Source: Herbidospora yilanensis
GTDB lineage: Bacteria > Actinomycetota > Actinomycetes > Streptosporangiales > Streptosporangiaceae
DNA: 64,000 nucleotides
Assembly (NCBI RefSeq): GCF_001570565.1
Contig: NZ_BBXE01000013.1
Location: 514,984 to 578,983, forward strand
Direction of reading: 5' to 3'
Position numbers and translations under genes: made by a program. Below, one piece after another: positions 48,295 to 59,940 of this stretch (the first letter of the stretch is position 1; every line of letters begins with the position of its first letter). Below the pieces are notes generated by a model that saw only the letters and a list, made by a program, of their open reading frames with translations, searched no databases and was not told the origin of the DNA.

Positions 48295-49242
48295 TCAGGC
48301 CTTCGTCACGGAGGCCAGCCTGCGGCCCATCCCCACCGTCGTCATCCGGCCGTCGGCGTCGACCTTCGTGGCCAGGAACAACAGCTCCTCGGCGGTCACC
48401 TCGCCCAGCCGGCCGTGGCCGGCGAAGGCACGGACGTCCTGTTCGGCGAAGTAGGACTTGGCCAGTTCGTCCCGGCCGGGGCCGGGGCTCTGGGTGGTGA
48501 CCAGTCGCAGGGTGTGGAAGACGAGGAACGCGCCGCCGGGTAGGGCCAGCGCGTGGGCCGGCGCGCCCCGGACGAGGCGCACGTCGACACTGATCCTGTC
48601 GGGGCGGTGTCTGGCCGGGGCCCGGGTGATCGAGTCACGCAGGTCCCGCATGGCGTCGCCGGAGGAGACCCGGATGCCGTTGACCCCGGTCGGGTCGGTC
48701 AGATAGGTCAGGCAGCGCTGGGACACCAGGCTCGCGGTGACCTGCGGATTGACGTCGCCGGCGGGCACGACGGCGTCGGTGACGGGCACCTCCGGGGCGC
48801 CCTCGGGCACCGGGACCGGCCCGAGGGCCAGCCGCCAGCCGCCCTTGCCCTGGGTGAAGACGAAATAGGCCGGGTCGGGCTCCTTCGCCAGGGCGGCGAA
48901 CCACGGTTTTCCCTTGACGCTGCGGCTCGGCAGGTAGAACTCCGGCTCGCTGTAGTCGAACCGGGCGCTCTCGTGGCCGAGCGCGGTGGCCGTGCAGGCG
49001 GAGCCGGCGAGCTCGGCGATCGGGGCGGCCAGCAGCCGGGCCACCTCGTCGCAGTCGCTGTCGTGCCAGGCGGTCTCAAGCTCGCCCAGGTCGGCGAAGG
49101 CGGCCTCGGCGGCGGCCAGGGTGAGGGTCTCGGGCTCGCGGGAGGGGGACTCGCGGGCCGTGGTCTCCGCGGGCAGCCCGCCGCAGGCGGCCGACAGGCC
49201 CAGCACGATACCGGTGATCACCGTCCGGCTCAGTCGGCCCAT
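48295..49242 (-). CDS. Putative lipoprotein of unknown function
   Basis: A 315-residue exported protein. The N-terminus MGRLSRTVITGIVLGLSAACGG is a signal peptide ending in a lipobox-like LSAAC, so the Cys at about residue 19 is probably lipidated. The mature part has no recognised domain; it is mixed alpha/beta with two blocks (around FVFTQGKGGWRLALGP and the end LFLATKVDADGRMTTVGMG). ATG at 49242 is preferred because it starts the signal peptide directly. It precedes purK and is divergent from the GtrA gene. Confidence 0.72.
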   Translation of the reverse strand: MGRLSRTVITGIVLGLSAACGGLPAETTARESPSREPETLTLAAAEAAFADLGELETAWHDSDCDEVARLLAAPIAELAGSACTATALGHESARFDYSEPEFYLPSRSVKGKPWFAALAKEPDPAYFVFTQGKGGWRLALGPVPVPEGAPEVPVTDAVVPAGDVNPQVTASLVSQRCLTYLTDPTGVNGIRVSSGDAMRDLRDSITRAPARHRPDRISVDVRLVRGAPAHALALPGGAFLVFHTLRLVTTQSPGPGRDELAKSYFAEQDVRAFAGHGRLGEVTAEELLFLATKVDADGRMTTVGMGRRLASVTKA

Positions 49243-49451
49243 GAGGATGCCCGCACCTCTCCCAAATGTGCGCGCGGGTGTGACGTCGGGCGCCAACGTA
49301 GCCCGTGGCGACCCCGATCGGGCCGCAAAGTCTGAAATTTCTTGAAATGTTCTTGGACGACCTGGGCAGAAAGGGACTCAGAGGAAGCTTTCAGCCCGCC
49401 TAACAGCCCCAACCGGTAGCCTGAGACGACCCCATTCCACCAGGAAGGACT

Positions 49452-49943
49452 GTGCGGCTCGTGCAGCAACTCATCCGCGGCGCCTACGCGCGATTCGCCA
49501 CCCTCCTCCGAGAAGTGATCAAGTTCGGCGCCGTCGGGGCGATCGCCGCCGTGATCAAGTTCGGCCTGGTGAACATCCTCTGGTCCATGTGGGGCTCCGA
49601 GGGCACGCTGATAGCCAACGTCATCGCCACGGTGGTCGCCACCACGTTCGCCTACTTCGGCAACCGGTTCTGGACCTTCCGCCACCGCGAGCAGAGCGGC
49701 CTGGCCCGCGAGTACGTCCTGTTCTTCTTGTTCAACGGCGTCGGCCTGCTGATCGAGCTGATCTGTCTCGGCTTCATCCGCTACACGCTCGGCTTCGACA
49801 GCCTGCTGTCCAACAACATCGGCCTCGTGATCGGCACCGGTCTCGGCACCCTGTTCCGCTTCTGGTCGTACAAGCGGTGGGTGTTCATGGCCCCGCCGGT
49901 GGTCCAGGAGGAAGGTCAGGCGGGGCCGCTCACCACGCGGTAG
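49452..49943 (+). CDS. GtrA family membrane protein
   Basis: A 163-residue protein with four predicted transmembrane helices. It begins VIKFGAVGAIAAVIKFGLVNILW and has the conserved loop YFGNRFWTFRHR after helix two and the ending LGTLFRFWSYKRWVF. GtrA proteins are thought to help flip polyprenyl-linked sugars or to act in cell-surface polysaccharide synthesis. GTG at 49452 has AGGA six bases upstream. Its last 28 bases overlap the convergent kinase gene. Confidence 0.88.
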   Translation: MRLVQQLIRGAYARFATLLREVIKFGAVGAIAAVIKFGLVNILWSMWGSEGTLIANVIATVVATTFAYFGNRFWTFRHREQSGLAREYVLFFLFNGVGLLIELICLGFIRYTLGFDSLLSNNIGLVIGTGLGTLFRFWSYKRWVFMAPPVVQEEGQAGPLTTR

Positions 49944-51187
49944 CCCTTTTCGTCGTCGCCGACCTTCCTGAGGAAGATCGCGAACGTCGCCGGCCGGGGT
50001 TTGACCAGCTCCAGCCGCCCGCCGTCGGCGGCGACCAGTGACCGTGCCAGCGTGAGCCCGAGCCCGGTGCCGCTGCCGCCGGTCACGCTCCGTTCGAAGA
50101 TCCTGGTACGGATCTTCTCGGGCACCCCCTCGCCCTGGTCGGAGACCTCGATGACGATGGACTTCTCCGAGCTCGTCGTGGTTATCGACACGATGCCGCC
50201 CCCGTGGTGCAGGGAGTTGTCGAGCAGCGTGGCCACGACCTGGCTGAGGCCGCCCGTGGTGGCCAGCGCGTGCAGGCCCCGGCTCCCGGTGAGCTGGATC
50301 GACCGGTGGGAGCGCCGGAACGCGGGATCCCACTCGGTGATCTGCTGGACCAGCACCTCGTCGACGTCGATCGGCTCGGCCTGGGAGTGGCGCTGCCGCC
50401 GGGCGGCGTTGAGCAGTTCGTCGATGACCGCCGTCAGCCGCTCGGCCTGGACGATCGCCGCCTCCCCCTCCTCGCGCACGATGGCCGGCTGGGACGCCGC
50501 CGCGACGATCTCCTCCAGGCGCATCGTGAGCCCGGTCAGAGGCGTGCGGAGCTGGTGGGACGCGTCGGTGGCGAACTCGCGCTCCCGGCCGAGCAGTTCG
50601 GAGATGCGGATCGCGCTGCGGTCGAGCACCTCGGCGACCCGGTCGAGCTCGGGGATGCCGTAGCGGTGTTTGCTCGGACGGGCGTCGCCCGAGCCCAGCC
50701 GCTCCGCGATCTTGGCCAGATCGAGGAGCGGCAGCGTGAGTCTGCGCGACGTCACGACCGCGAGCCCGATGGCCACGACCAGGGCGGCGATGGCCAGGGC
50801 GATGGTCAGCAGCAGCCGCGCCCGGATGTCGCGGTCGATCTCGGCGGTGTCGCGGCTGAGCCGGACGACGCCGTTCTCGGAGCGCGCGTCCTCGGTCAGC
50901 GACCGGTTCACGGGAGGTTCGACGCCGACGGTGATCGGCTCTATGCCGCGGAACGCGACCTGGATGAACCGGTTGGGGTAGTTCCGCTCCAGTTGTTTGG
51001 GATCGACCGGCTGCTCCTGGCTGATGGCGTACTCAACGCTGATCAGCACGCGCGTGGCCTCCGCTCGGAGCTCCTGCGCGGCTTCGTCGTTGATGAGACG
51101 TACGACGACCACACCGAGGGGAACTCCGAGCAGCAGCACCGCGATGACCGCGACGAGCAGCATCGAGGAGAGCAGACGCCTCCGCAT
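49916..51187 (-). CDS. Sensor histidine kinase
   Basis: A 423-residue kinase with an N-terminal helix, an extracytoplasmic region of about 95 residues, a second helix (LLLTIALAIAALVVAIGLAVV) and a HAMP segment. Catalytic boxes are ATDASHQLRTPLTG (H), LLDNSLHHG (N), SDQGEGVP (G1) and GSGTGLGLTL (G2). The start lies five bases after the stop of the response regulator gene, so they form one operon. The 3' end overlaps the GtrA gene on the other strand. Confidence 0.94.
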   Translation of the reverse strand: MRRRLLSSMLLVAVIAVLLLGVPLGVVVVRLINDEAAQELRAEATRVLISVEYAISQEQPVDPKQLERNYPNRFIQVAFRGIEPITVGVEPPVNRSLTEDARSENGVVRLSRDTAEIDRDIRARLLLTIALAIAALVVAIGLAVVTSRRLTLPLLDLAKIAERLGSGDARPSKHRYGIPELDRVAEVLDRSAIRISELLGREREFATDASHQLRTPLTGLTMRLEEIVAAASQPAIVREEGEAAIVQAERLTAVIDELLNAARRQRHSQAEPIDVDEVLVQQITEWDPAFRRSHRSIQLTGSRGLHALATTGGLSQVVATLLDNSLHHGGGIVSITTTSSEKSIVIEVSDQGEGVPEKIRTRIFERSVTGGSGTGLGLTLARSLVAADGGRLELVKPRPATFAIFLRKVGDDEKGYRVVSGPA

Positions 51188-51192
51188 GCCCC

Positions 51193-51861
51193 TTACTCGC
51201 GTTCGAAGCGGAAGCCGACCCCTCGGACGGTCGTGATGTACCGCGGCTTCGCCGCGTCGTCACCGAGCTTGCGCCGCAGCCAGGAGATGTGCATGTCGAG
51301 GGTCTTGGTGGAACCCCACCAGTTGGTGTCCCAGACCTCCCGCATGATCTGTTCCCGGGTCACGACCTTGCCGGCGTCGCGCACGAGTACGCGGAGCAGG
51401 TCGAACTCCTTGGTGGTCAGGTGGAGTTCCTTGTCGCCCATCCAGGCCCGGCGGGAGTCGGCGTCGATCCGGACGCCCTGGACCACCGGCGTTTCGGAGG
51501 TCCCCCGCCGCAACAGGGCCCGGACGCGGGCGAGCAGTTCGGCGAGGCGGAACGGCTTGGTGACGTAGTCGTCCGCCCCCGCGTCGAGGCCGACGACGGT
51601 GTCGACCTCGTCGACGCGAGCGGTCAGAATCAGAACGGGAGTGCCGTGGCCCTCGGCCCTGATACGGCGGGCGACCTCCAGGCCGTCCATCTCCGGGAGA
51701 CCGAGGTCGAGAACGATGAGGTCGACGCCTCCCGAGAGTGCCCTTTCCAGGGCCTGCGGGCCGTCGGGACTCACCTCGACTTGGTAGCCCTCCCGGCGCA
51801 GGGCGCGCGCAAGCGGCTCGGAGATCGAGGTGTCATCCTCGGCGAGAAGTACGCAGGTCAT
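51193..51861 (-). CDS. OmpR-family response regulator
   Basis: A 222-residue regulator. The receiver has LLAEDDTS, the phospho-acceptor in LIVLDLGLPEMDG and VTKPF; the DNA-binding winged helix has LTTKEFDLLRVL, KTLDMHISWLRRKLG and TVRGVGFRFE. It is the first gene of the kinase operon. Two GCGATCGT direct repeats 18 bases apart just upstream may be its binding site. The signal and target genes are unknown. Confidence 0.95.
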   Translation of the reverse strand: MTCVLLAEDDTSISEPLARALRREGYQVEVSPDGPQALERALSGGVDLIVLDLGLPEMDGLEVARRIRAEGHGTPVLILTARVDEVDTVVGLDAGADDYVTKPFRLAELLARVRALLRRGTSETPVVQGVRIDADSRRAWMGDKELHLTTKEFDLLRVLVRDAGKVVTREQIMREVWDTNWWGSTKTLDMHISWLRRKLGDDAAKPRYITTVRGVGFRFERE

Positions 51862-51865
51862 GGAA

Positions 51866-51891
51866 GCGATCGTAGGACCTTAGGCGATCGT
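51866..51891. promoter_or_regulatory. GCGATCGT direct repeat upstream of the response regulator
   Basis: GCGATCGT occurs at 51866-51873 and again at 51884-51891, 18 bases apart, starting five bases before the ATG at 51861. The core CGATCG is itself a palindrome. This may be an autoregulatory operator; the closeness to the start suggests a very short leader or repression. Confidence 0.35.
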
Positions 51892-52008
51892 TTCCCGGGC
51901 ACAGCGCGCGGTTTGACTCCACGTTGACCCATCAATTGACCTGGGCAAACGTGGACAAAGGCGTTTTTGCGGCGGCATGTCCGGGCGGGCTGGCGGCCAG
52001 GAAAAGCG

Positions 52009-52036
52009 AACGCCCGCCGGGACCCCGGCGGGCGTT
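52009..52036 (-). terminator. Strong rho-independent terminator after bfr
   Basis: AACGCCCGCCGGG (52009-52021) and CCCGGCGGGCGTT (52024-52036) form a perfect GC-rich stem with a minimal loop, 27 bases beyond the bfr stop on the minus strand and followed there by CGCTTTTCC. A short T-run on the plus strand (TTTCTC) would let it work in both directions. Confidence 0.85.
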
Positions 52037-52062
52037 TCTCGCGGCCCTGCGTCTCGACTGAG

Positions 52063-52545
52063 TCAGGAGGCGGACGGCGGCTCGGCGTACCGCTGGAGGT
52101 ACAGAGCGTCACCGAGCGTCTCCATGAGGGACAACTCGGTCTCCAGGTAGTCGATGTGGTGTTCCTCGTCCTTGAGGATCTCCTCGAAGAGCAGCGCCGA
52201 GACGATGTCGCCGCGCTCACGCATGAGGGCGATGCCCGGCTTCAGTCGCTTGACGACGCCGAGTTCGAGCTCCAGGTCGCTCTGGATCTGCTCCTTGACG
52301 GTCTGGCCGACGTGGAGGGTGAAGAGCTTCTGGTAGTTGGGCAGGCCTTCGAGGAAGAGGATGCGGTCGGTCAGCGCCTCGGCGTGGCGCATCTCGTCGA
52401 TCGACTCGGCGCGGGTGAAGCTGGCAAGCTTGGTGAAGCCCCAGTTCTCCTGCATCTTGGCGTGGAGGAAGTACTGATTGATGGCCGTCAGCTCAGACGT
52501 AAGCTGCTCGTTGAGCAGCGCAATGATGTCCTTGTCGCCCTGCAT
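52063..52545 (-). CDS. bfr: Bacterioferritin
   Basis: A 160-residue iron-storage subunit that forms the 24-mer cage with heme between dimers. Ferroxidase ligands are seen in SELTAINQYF and ESIDEMRHAEALTDRI, and the Met of DEMRHAE is at the heme-ligand position known from E. coli Bfr. The later LFEEILKDEEHHIDYLE supplies the remaining ferroxidase ligands. It starts 15 bases after the ferredoxin gene and should be transcribed with it from a promoter carrying iron boxes. Confidence 0.96.
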   Translation of the reverse strand: MQGDKDIIALLNEQLTSELTAINQYFLHAKMQENWGFTKLASFTRAESIDEMRHAEALTDRILFLEGLPNYQKLFTLHVGQTVKEQIQSDLELELGVVKRLKPGIALMRERGDIVSALLFEEILKDEEHHIDYLETELSLMETLGDALYLQRYAEPPSAS

Positions 52546-52560
52546 GCCGGGGCCCCTTGC

Positions 52561-52740
52561 CTAAGCGGTCGTGATCAAACTCTCTGACCGCTTCAGAATG
52601 GCACAGATCTTCCTGACACAAGAGGCGCAGTCGCCCCCGGCGCCGGTGGTGTCGCGGATCTGCCGCATGGTCCGTGCGCCGTTGGCGATGCAGTCGTGCA
52701 CCTCGTTCTCGGTGACGGCGCGGCACACACAGGCGTACAT
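52561..52740 (-). CDS. bfd: Bacterioferritin-associated ferredoxin
   Basis: A 59-residue [2Fe-2S] protein. Read from ATG 52740 it starts MYACVCRAVTENEVHD and continues to GGDCASCVRKIC, giving the four-Cys BFD pattern C-x-C and C-x-x-C. Bfd reduces the ferric core of bacterioferritin so that iron is released. It is placed directly before bfr, with 15 bases between. Two IdeR/DmdR-type iron boxes lie 21-68 bases upstream. Longer frames over the same DNA in other registers are not the gene. Confidence 0.93.
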   Translation of the reverse strand: MYACVCRAVTENEVHDCIANGARTMRQIRDTTGAGGDCASCVRKICAILKRSESLITTA

Positions 52741-52760
52741 CAGGGACCCCTCGGAGATGC

Positions 52761-52779
52761 ATAGGTAAGGCTCTCCTAA
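52761..52779. promoter_or_regulatory. Iron box (IdeR/DmdR type), proximal
   Basis: ATAGGTAAGGCTCTCCTAA matches the palindromic consensus TTAGGTTAGGCTAACCTAA at 15 of 19 positions. It is 21 bases upstream of the bfd start and overlaps the likely promoter, so iron-loaded IdeR/DmdR should repress the operon. Confidence 0.8.
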
Positions 52780-52789
52780 GGTAACCGAC

Positions 52790-52808
52790 TTTGGTTAGGC
52801 TTGCCTAT
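52790..52808. promoter_or_regulatory. Iron box (IdeR/DmdR type), distal
   Basis: TTTGGTTAGGCTTGCCTAT also matches the iron-box consensus at 15 of 19 positions. It starts 29 bases from the start of the proximal box, between bfd and the end of the PH-domain gene. Two boxes suggest cooperative binding. Confidence 0.75.
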
Positions 52809-52825
52809 GTGAGCATCGCCACAGA

Positions 52826-53338
52826 TCAGTGACCGTCGACGACTCCGTCGGACGCGTCCTCCACCAGCCGGAACAGATCGGCGCGGATGGTCTGGATCTT
52901 GGGAATGTCGCGGTAGTCGATGACGCCGCGTTCGGACGCCGACTCTACCTTCAGGGTCCCGCTGCCCAGGACGCGCTCCATCAGGGTCTGGTCGGAGCTG
53001 ACCGAGTTGACCTTGGCGAGCGGGATGTCGTCCTGGGACTTGCTGAGGACGCCGGTGCTGATCGTGAACCGGTGGGTGGTCAGGGTGTAGCCGGTCGTCT
53101 TCCACCGCAGATAGGGCACGAAGGTGAGCAGGACGAGCGCGACCACCGAGACCACCGCGACCGCGATGCGGGCGATGCCGGAGAATTCGTAGTCGTTCGG
53201 TATGAAGTAGATCGCGGCCGACGAGGCGGCCACGACGAGGACCAGCGCGAGGAACGGACCGACGAGCCGCTTCCAGTGCGGGTGGAACGAGTGGACCACT
53301 CGCTCACCGTCGGTCAGGTGGTGATCAGGGAGACCCAT
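52826..53338 (-). CDS. PH domain-containing membrane protein (bPH2 type)
   Basis: A 170-residue protein with two transmembrane helices near the N-terminus (FLALVLVVAASSAAIYF and ISVVALVLLTFVPYL-like, residues about 30-80). A bacterial PH domain follows: TGYTLTTHRFTISTGVLSKSQDDIPL, then LGSGTLKVES and DIPKIQTIRADLF. Such YdbS/YdbT-like proteins are envelope proteins of unknown role. ATG at 53338 is used; an ATG three codons earlier exists. It lies between bfd and birA. Confidence 0.88.
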   Translation of the reverse strand: MGLPDHHLTDGERVVHSFHPHWKRLVGPFLALVLVVAASSAAIYFIPNDYEFSGIARIAVAVVSVVALVLLTFVPYLRWKTTGYTLTTHRFTISTGVLSKSQDDIPLAKVNSVSSDQTLMERVLGSGTLKVESASERGVIDYRDIPKIQTIRADLFRLVEDASDGVVDGH

Positions 53339-53380
53339 GGGCCACATCGTGGCACGTACCAGTCCGTTCCGGGCGTGGTT

Positions 53381-54205
53381 CTAGCGTCGAACGTGGACGA
53401 CGTCGCCCGCGCTCAGGGGATGGTCGGTTCCGCCGCTTCTGACGACGAGCTGACCCGACTCGCTGATCCCGGTCGCCCGGCCGGTGAGCAGCCGTTCGCC
53501 GGGCAGTTCGACCCGGACCTCCTGCCCGACCGTCGCGCTCGCCGCCAGGTAGGCGGCCCGCAGGCCCGACGCGTCGGCGTCGCCGCCGGCCAGGCACCAG
53601 TCGCGGTAGAGCCGTTCGAGCTCCCGCAGCACCCCGGCCAGCAGCCGGTCGCGGTCGAGGCAGGTCGCCCCGGCCAGCGCCAGAGAGGTGGCGTGGGGGA
53701 CGGGGAGTTCCGAGTCGCGCAGGCTGACGTTGAGGCCCATGCCGATGACCACGGCCGAGTCGATGCGCTCGGCCAGGACGCCGGCCAGCTTGCGTTCGTC
53801 GTGGAGCAGGTCGTTGGGCCATTTCAGCCGTACGTCGACCTCGGCGACCTGGCGGATCGCGGTGGCTGCGGCCAGCCCGAACAGCAGCGGCAACCAGCCC
53901 TGGAGGGACGTCCTGGCCTCGGGCCGGAGCAGGACGGAGAAGGTGAGCCCGGAGCGCGGCGGGGCGATCCAGACGCGGCCGAGGCGGCCCCGCCCGGCGT
54001 ACTGCGACTCGGCGGCCAGGACCGCGCCCTCGCGGACGCCGTCGCGGACGGCCTGCCCGAGGTCCGCGTTGGTGGAGCCGGTGCGCTCGACCACGGTGAG
54101 GGACGACCACAACGATCCGGGCCTGACCAGCTCGGCCCGGAGGGCGGCCTGGGACAACTGGGGTCGGTCGAGATCGGGATACGAAGGTTCGGGCATGACT
54201 GCCAT
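53381..54205 (-). CDS. birA: Biotin--[acetyl-CoA-carboxylase] ligase
   Basis: A 274-residue biotin protein ligase that activates biotin with ATP and joins it to a carboxylase carrier lysine. Motifs are ERTGSTNADLG, the biotin loop YAGRGRLGRVW, LKWPNDLL and KLAGVLAE, with a C-terminal SH3-like cap (GRATGISESGQLVV). There is no N-terminal DNA-binding domain, so it is a group I enzyme and not a repressor. ATG at 54205 follows GGAAGG; ATG 54196 is possible. Confidence 0.93.
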   Translation of the reverse strand: MAVMPEPSYPDLDRPQLSQAALRAELVRPGSLWSSLTVVERTGSTNADLGQAVRDGVREGAVLAAESQYAGRGRLGRVWIAPPRSGLTFSVLLRPEARTSLQGWLPLLFGLAAATAIRQVAEVDVRLKWPNDLLHDERKLAGVLAERIDSAVVIGMGLNVSLRDSELPVPHATSLALAGATCLDRDRLLAGVLRELERLYRDWCLAGGDADASGLRAAYLAASATVGQEVRVELPGERLLTGRATGISESGQLVVRSGGTDHPLSAGDVVHVRR

Positions 54206-54315
54206 TCTCCCTTCCGAACACCGTTCCGTTCGACGAACAGTCGATGACCTGGGATTACTACCCCATGTAGCCACCCCTACCCTTGAGCCGTCCCGTTGGG
54301 CATAATCTGTCCCTT

Positions 54316-56472
54316 ATGAGAACTTGGGCGAGCTGGAAGCCCTTCGGCATCGGCGAACGTAAACCCAACAACTACCTGGAGTTGTGGAAGGCCTTCCGCG
54401 CGGTGAAGGGCAATCGCCGCTACGCCTGGCGCCTGCTCACCCAGGGCACCTGCGACGGTTGCGCGCTCGGCACGAAGGGCATGCGCGACTGGACGATGGA
54501 CGAGGTCCATCTGTGCAACATCCGCCTGCGGTTGCTGCCGCTGAACACCGCCCCCGCGCTCGACCCGGCCCTGCTGGCCGACGTGTCGGCGCTCCCGGCC
54601 AAGAGCGCGCAGCTCCGGGAGCTGGGGCGGCTGCCCCACCCGATGATCAGGCGCGCGGGCGACCCGGGCTTCACCCGGATCTCGTGGGACGAGGCGCTCG
54701 ACACGATCGCGCCCCGCCTGAACGGGAACATCGGCGTCTATCTGACCAGCCGGGGCGTGCCGAACGAGAACTACTTCGCCGCCCAGAAGGCGGTGCGTGC
54801 CCTCGGCACCAACTCGGTCGACAACGCCGCCCGGATCTGCCACTCGCCCTCGACGGTCGCGCTGAAGCAGGCGATCGGGGCGGCGGCGACGACCTGTTCG
54901 TACACCGACTGGATCGGTTCCGACCTGATCGTCTTCATCGGCAGCAACCCGAGCAACAACCAGCCGGTCGCGATGAAGTACCTCTACCACGCGAAGAAGG
55001 CCGGGACGAAGGTCGCGATGGTCAACGCCTATCGCGAGCCGGGCATGCAGAAGTACTGGGTGCCCTCGAACGCCGAGTCGGCCGTCTTCGGCACGAAGAT
55101 CACCGACCACTTCTTCCCGGTCAACATCGGCGGGGACATCGGGTTCCTCAACGGCGTGCTGAAGCACCTGATCGAGAACGACTGGCTCGACGAGGCCTTC
55201 ATCGCCGACCGGACCAAGGACTTCGAGGAGGCCCGCGCCGCCGTCGAGGCCCAGTCGTGGGAGGAGCTGGAGGCCCTCTCGGGCGCCACCAGGGCCGAGA
55301 TGTACGACCTGGCGCGCCTCCTCGGCGAGGCGAAGTCGGCCGTGCTGGTCTGGTCGATGGGCGTCACCCAGCACACCTACGGCGAGGACAACGTCCGCGC
55401 GATCGTCAACCTGGCGCTGGCCCGCGGCTTCCTTGGCCGCGACCACTGCGGCCTGATGCCGATCCGGGGCCACAGCGGCGTGCAGGGCGGGGCCGAGATG
55501 GGCGCCTACGCCACCGGCCTGCCGGGCGGCCTGCCGATCACCGAGGAGCACACCCGCAGGTTCGCCGAGTTGTGGGGCTTCGACCTGCCGCTCGCCCCGG
55601 GCCTGACCGCCACCGACATGATCGACGCGGCCCACGCGGGCGACCTCGACGTCCTGGTGTCGAGCGGCGGCAACTTCCTGGAGGTGCTGCCCGACCCGGC
55701 GTACTGCCGGGAGGCGCTCGAACGCGTCGGGCTGCGGGTGCACGTCGACATCGTGGTGTCGTCGCAGATGCTCGTCCCGGGCGAGACCGTGATCCTGCTC
55801 CCGGCCCAGACGCGCTACGAGATGGAGGGCGGGGTCACCGAGACCTCGACCGAACGGCGCATCATCTTCTCCCCCGAGGTCAAGGGGCCGCGCGTCGGCG
55901 AGGCCTGGCCCGAATGGAAGATCTTCACCGAGCTGGCCGCCCGCGCGAGACCCGAACTCGCCGACCGGCTCCGCTACCGAGGCACGGCCGAGATCCGCCG
56001 GGACATCGAGAAGGCCGTGCCGTTCTACGAGGGCATCGCCAAGCTGGCCAAGTTCGGCGACAACGTCCAGTACGGCGGCCGCCACCTGCCCTTCGGCACC
56101 GCCACGTTCGCGGCGGTCGGGCTGCCGAGCCTCCACCGGCCCGACGGGACGTTCCTGGTCGCCACCCGGCGCGGCAAGCAGTTCAACAGCATGGTCCACG
56201 AGCGGGTCGACGGCTTCAACGGCGCCACCCGCGAGGCCGTGCTGATGAGCCCCTACGACGCCGACCGGCTCGGCCTGCCCGACGGGACCGAGGTCGAGCT
56301 GACCACGCCCAGCGGGTCGCTGGTCGGCAAGGTGCTGCGGGCGCCGCTGACGCCGGGGAACATCCAGGTCCACTGGCCGGAGGGCAACGTGCTGCTCGAC
56401 AAGGCCCGCCGGTCGCCCGACGCGAAGATCCCCGACTACAACGCCTTCGCGACGCTGACCCGCCATGGGTGA
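54316..56472 (+). CDS. FdhF/YdeP-family molybdopterin oxidoreductase
   Basis: A 718-residue molybdenum enzyme of the YdeP group. The N-terminus has GTCDGCALGTKGM instead of the full four-Cys cluster motif of formate dehydrogenases. The molybdopterin domain includes NAARICHSPST, FIGSNPSNNQPVAMKY and GLMPIRGHSGVQGGAEMG, and the C-terminus ends in the MopB dinucleotide domain. The substrate is unknown. ATG at 54316 gives the usual RTWASWKP start. It overlaps fdhD by eight bases, and no other formate dehydrogenase subunit is nearby. Confidence 0.9.
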   Translation: MRTWASWKPFGIGERKPNNYLELWKAFRAVKGNRRYAWRLLTQGTCDGCALGTKGMRDWTMDEVHLCNIRLRLLPLNTAPALDPALLADVSALPAKSAQLRELGRLPHPMIRRAGDPGFTRISWDEALDTIAPRLNGNIGVYLTSRGVPNENYFAAQKAVRALGTNSVDNAARICHSPSTVALKQAIGAAATTCSYTDWIGSDLIVFIGSNPSNNQPVAMKYLYHAKKAGTKVAMVNAYREPGMQKYWVPSNAESAVFGTKITDHFFPVNIGGDIGFLNGVLKHLIENDWLDEAFIADRTKDFEEARAAVEAQSWEELEALSGATRAEMYDLARLLGEAKSAVLVWSMGVTQHTYGEDNVRAIVNLALARGFLGRDHCGLMPIRGHSGVQGGAEMGAYATGLPGGLPITEEHTRRFAELWGFDLPLAPGLTATDMIDAAHAGDLDVLVSSGGNFLEVLPDPAYCREALERVGLRVHVDIVVSSQMLVPGETVILLPAQTRYEMEGGVTETSTERRIIFSPEVKGPRVGEAWPEWKIFTELAARARPELADRLRYRGTAEIRRDIEKAVPFYEGIAKLAKFGDNVQYGGRHLPFGTATFAAVGLPSLHRPDGTFLVATRRGKQFNSMVHERVDGFNGATREAVLMSPYDADRLGLPDGTEVELTTPSGSLVGKVLRAPLTPGNIQVHWPEGNVLLDKARRSPDAKIPDYNAFATLTRHG

Positions 56473-57256
56473 CCGTCCGGTCACCCGCTACCGCGTCCGG
56501 TCCGTCGCCGGAGCCCTCTCCCGCGACCGGGCCGACGAGGTGGCCACCGAGGAGCCGCTGGAGATCCGCGTCACGTCCGGGACCGAACGGCGGACCCTGG
56601 CGATCACGATGCGGACTCCCGGCTCCGACTTCGAGCTGGCCGCCGGGTTCCTCAACGGCGAGGGCATCACCGGCATCGAGGCCATCGCCTACTGCACCGA
56701 CGAGGACGTGCCGCCGGAGGCACGCTTCAACACGGTGACGGTGAGACTTCGTGGTCCCCTGCCCGATCTGCCCGGACTCGATCGATATTTCGTGACATCG
56801 AGCGCCTGTGGGGTGTGCGGCTCCGCCAGCCTCGACGCGCTGCACGGCAAGTGCACGCCGCTGGCGGCCGACGACCTTGAGATCTCGGCGGACACCCTCT
56901 ACGGGCTGCCCGCCAAACTCCGCGCCGCGCAGGGCGTGTTCGGGCGGACCGGCGGCCTGCACGCCGCCGGTCTGTTCACCCCCGAGGGCGAGCTGATCAG
57001 GCTCAGGGAGGACGTCGGCCGGCACAACGCGGTCGACAAGGTGATCGGCTGGTCGCTGCTGAACGACGCGCCCCGGCCGGTGTTGCTGGTGTCCGGCCGG
57101 GCGTCGTACGAGATCGCGCAGAAGGCCCTCGCGGCGGGGATCTCCGTCGTGGCGGCCGTCTCCGCGCCCTCGTCGCTGGCCGTCGACGTGGCGCGGGAGT
57201 TCGGCATGACCCTCGTGGGCTTCCTCCGCGAGGAGCGCTTCAACGTGTACGCGGGC

Positions 57257-59905
<2,649 letters not shown>

Positions 59906-59940
59906 GGTTGGAAGACTAGCGAGTGCTCCCGAACAGCCTC

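Noticed and set aside
52493-52762. 89-codon minus-strand frame over the bfd region
   Set aside because: It is in a different register from the four-Cys ferredoxin and is full of Arg/His; the 59-residue bfd frame is the real gene.
53381-54205. BirA as a biotin-operon repressor
   Set aside because: There is no N-terminal winged helix; the catalytic domain begins almost at once.
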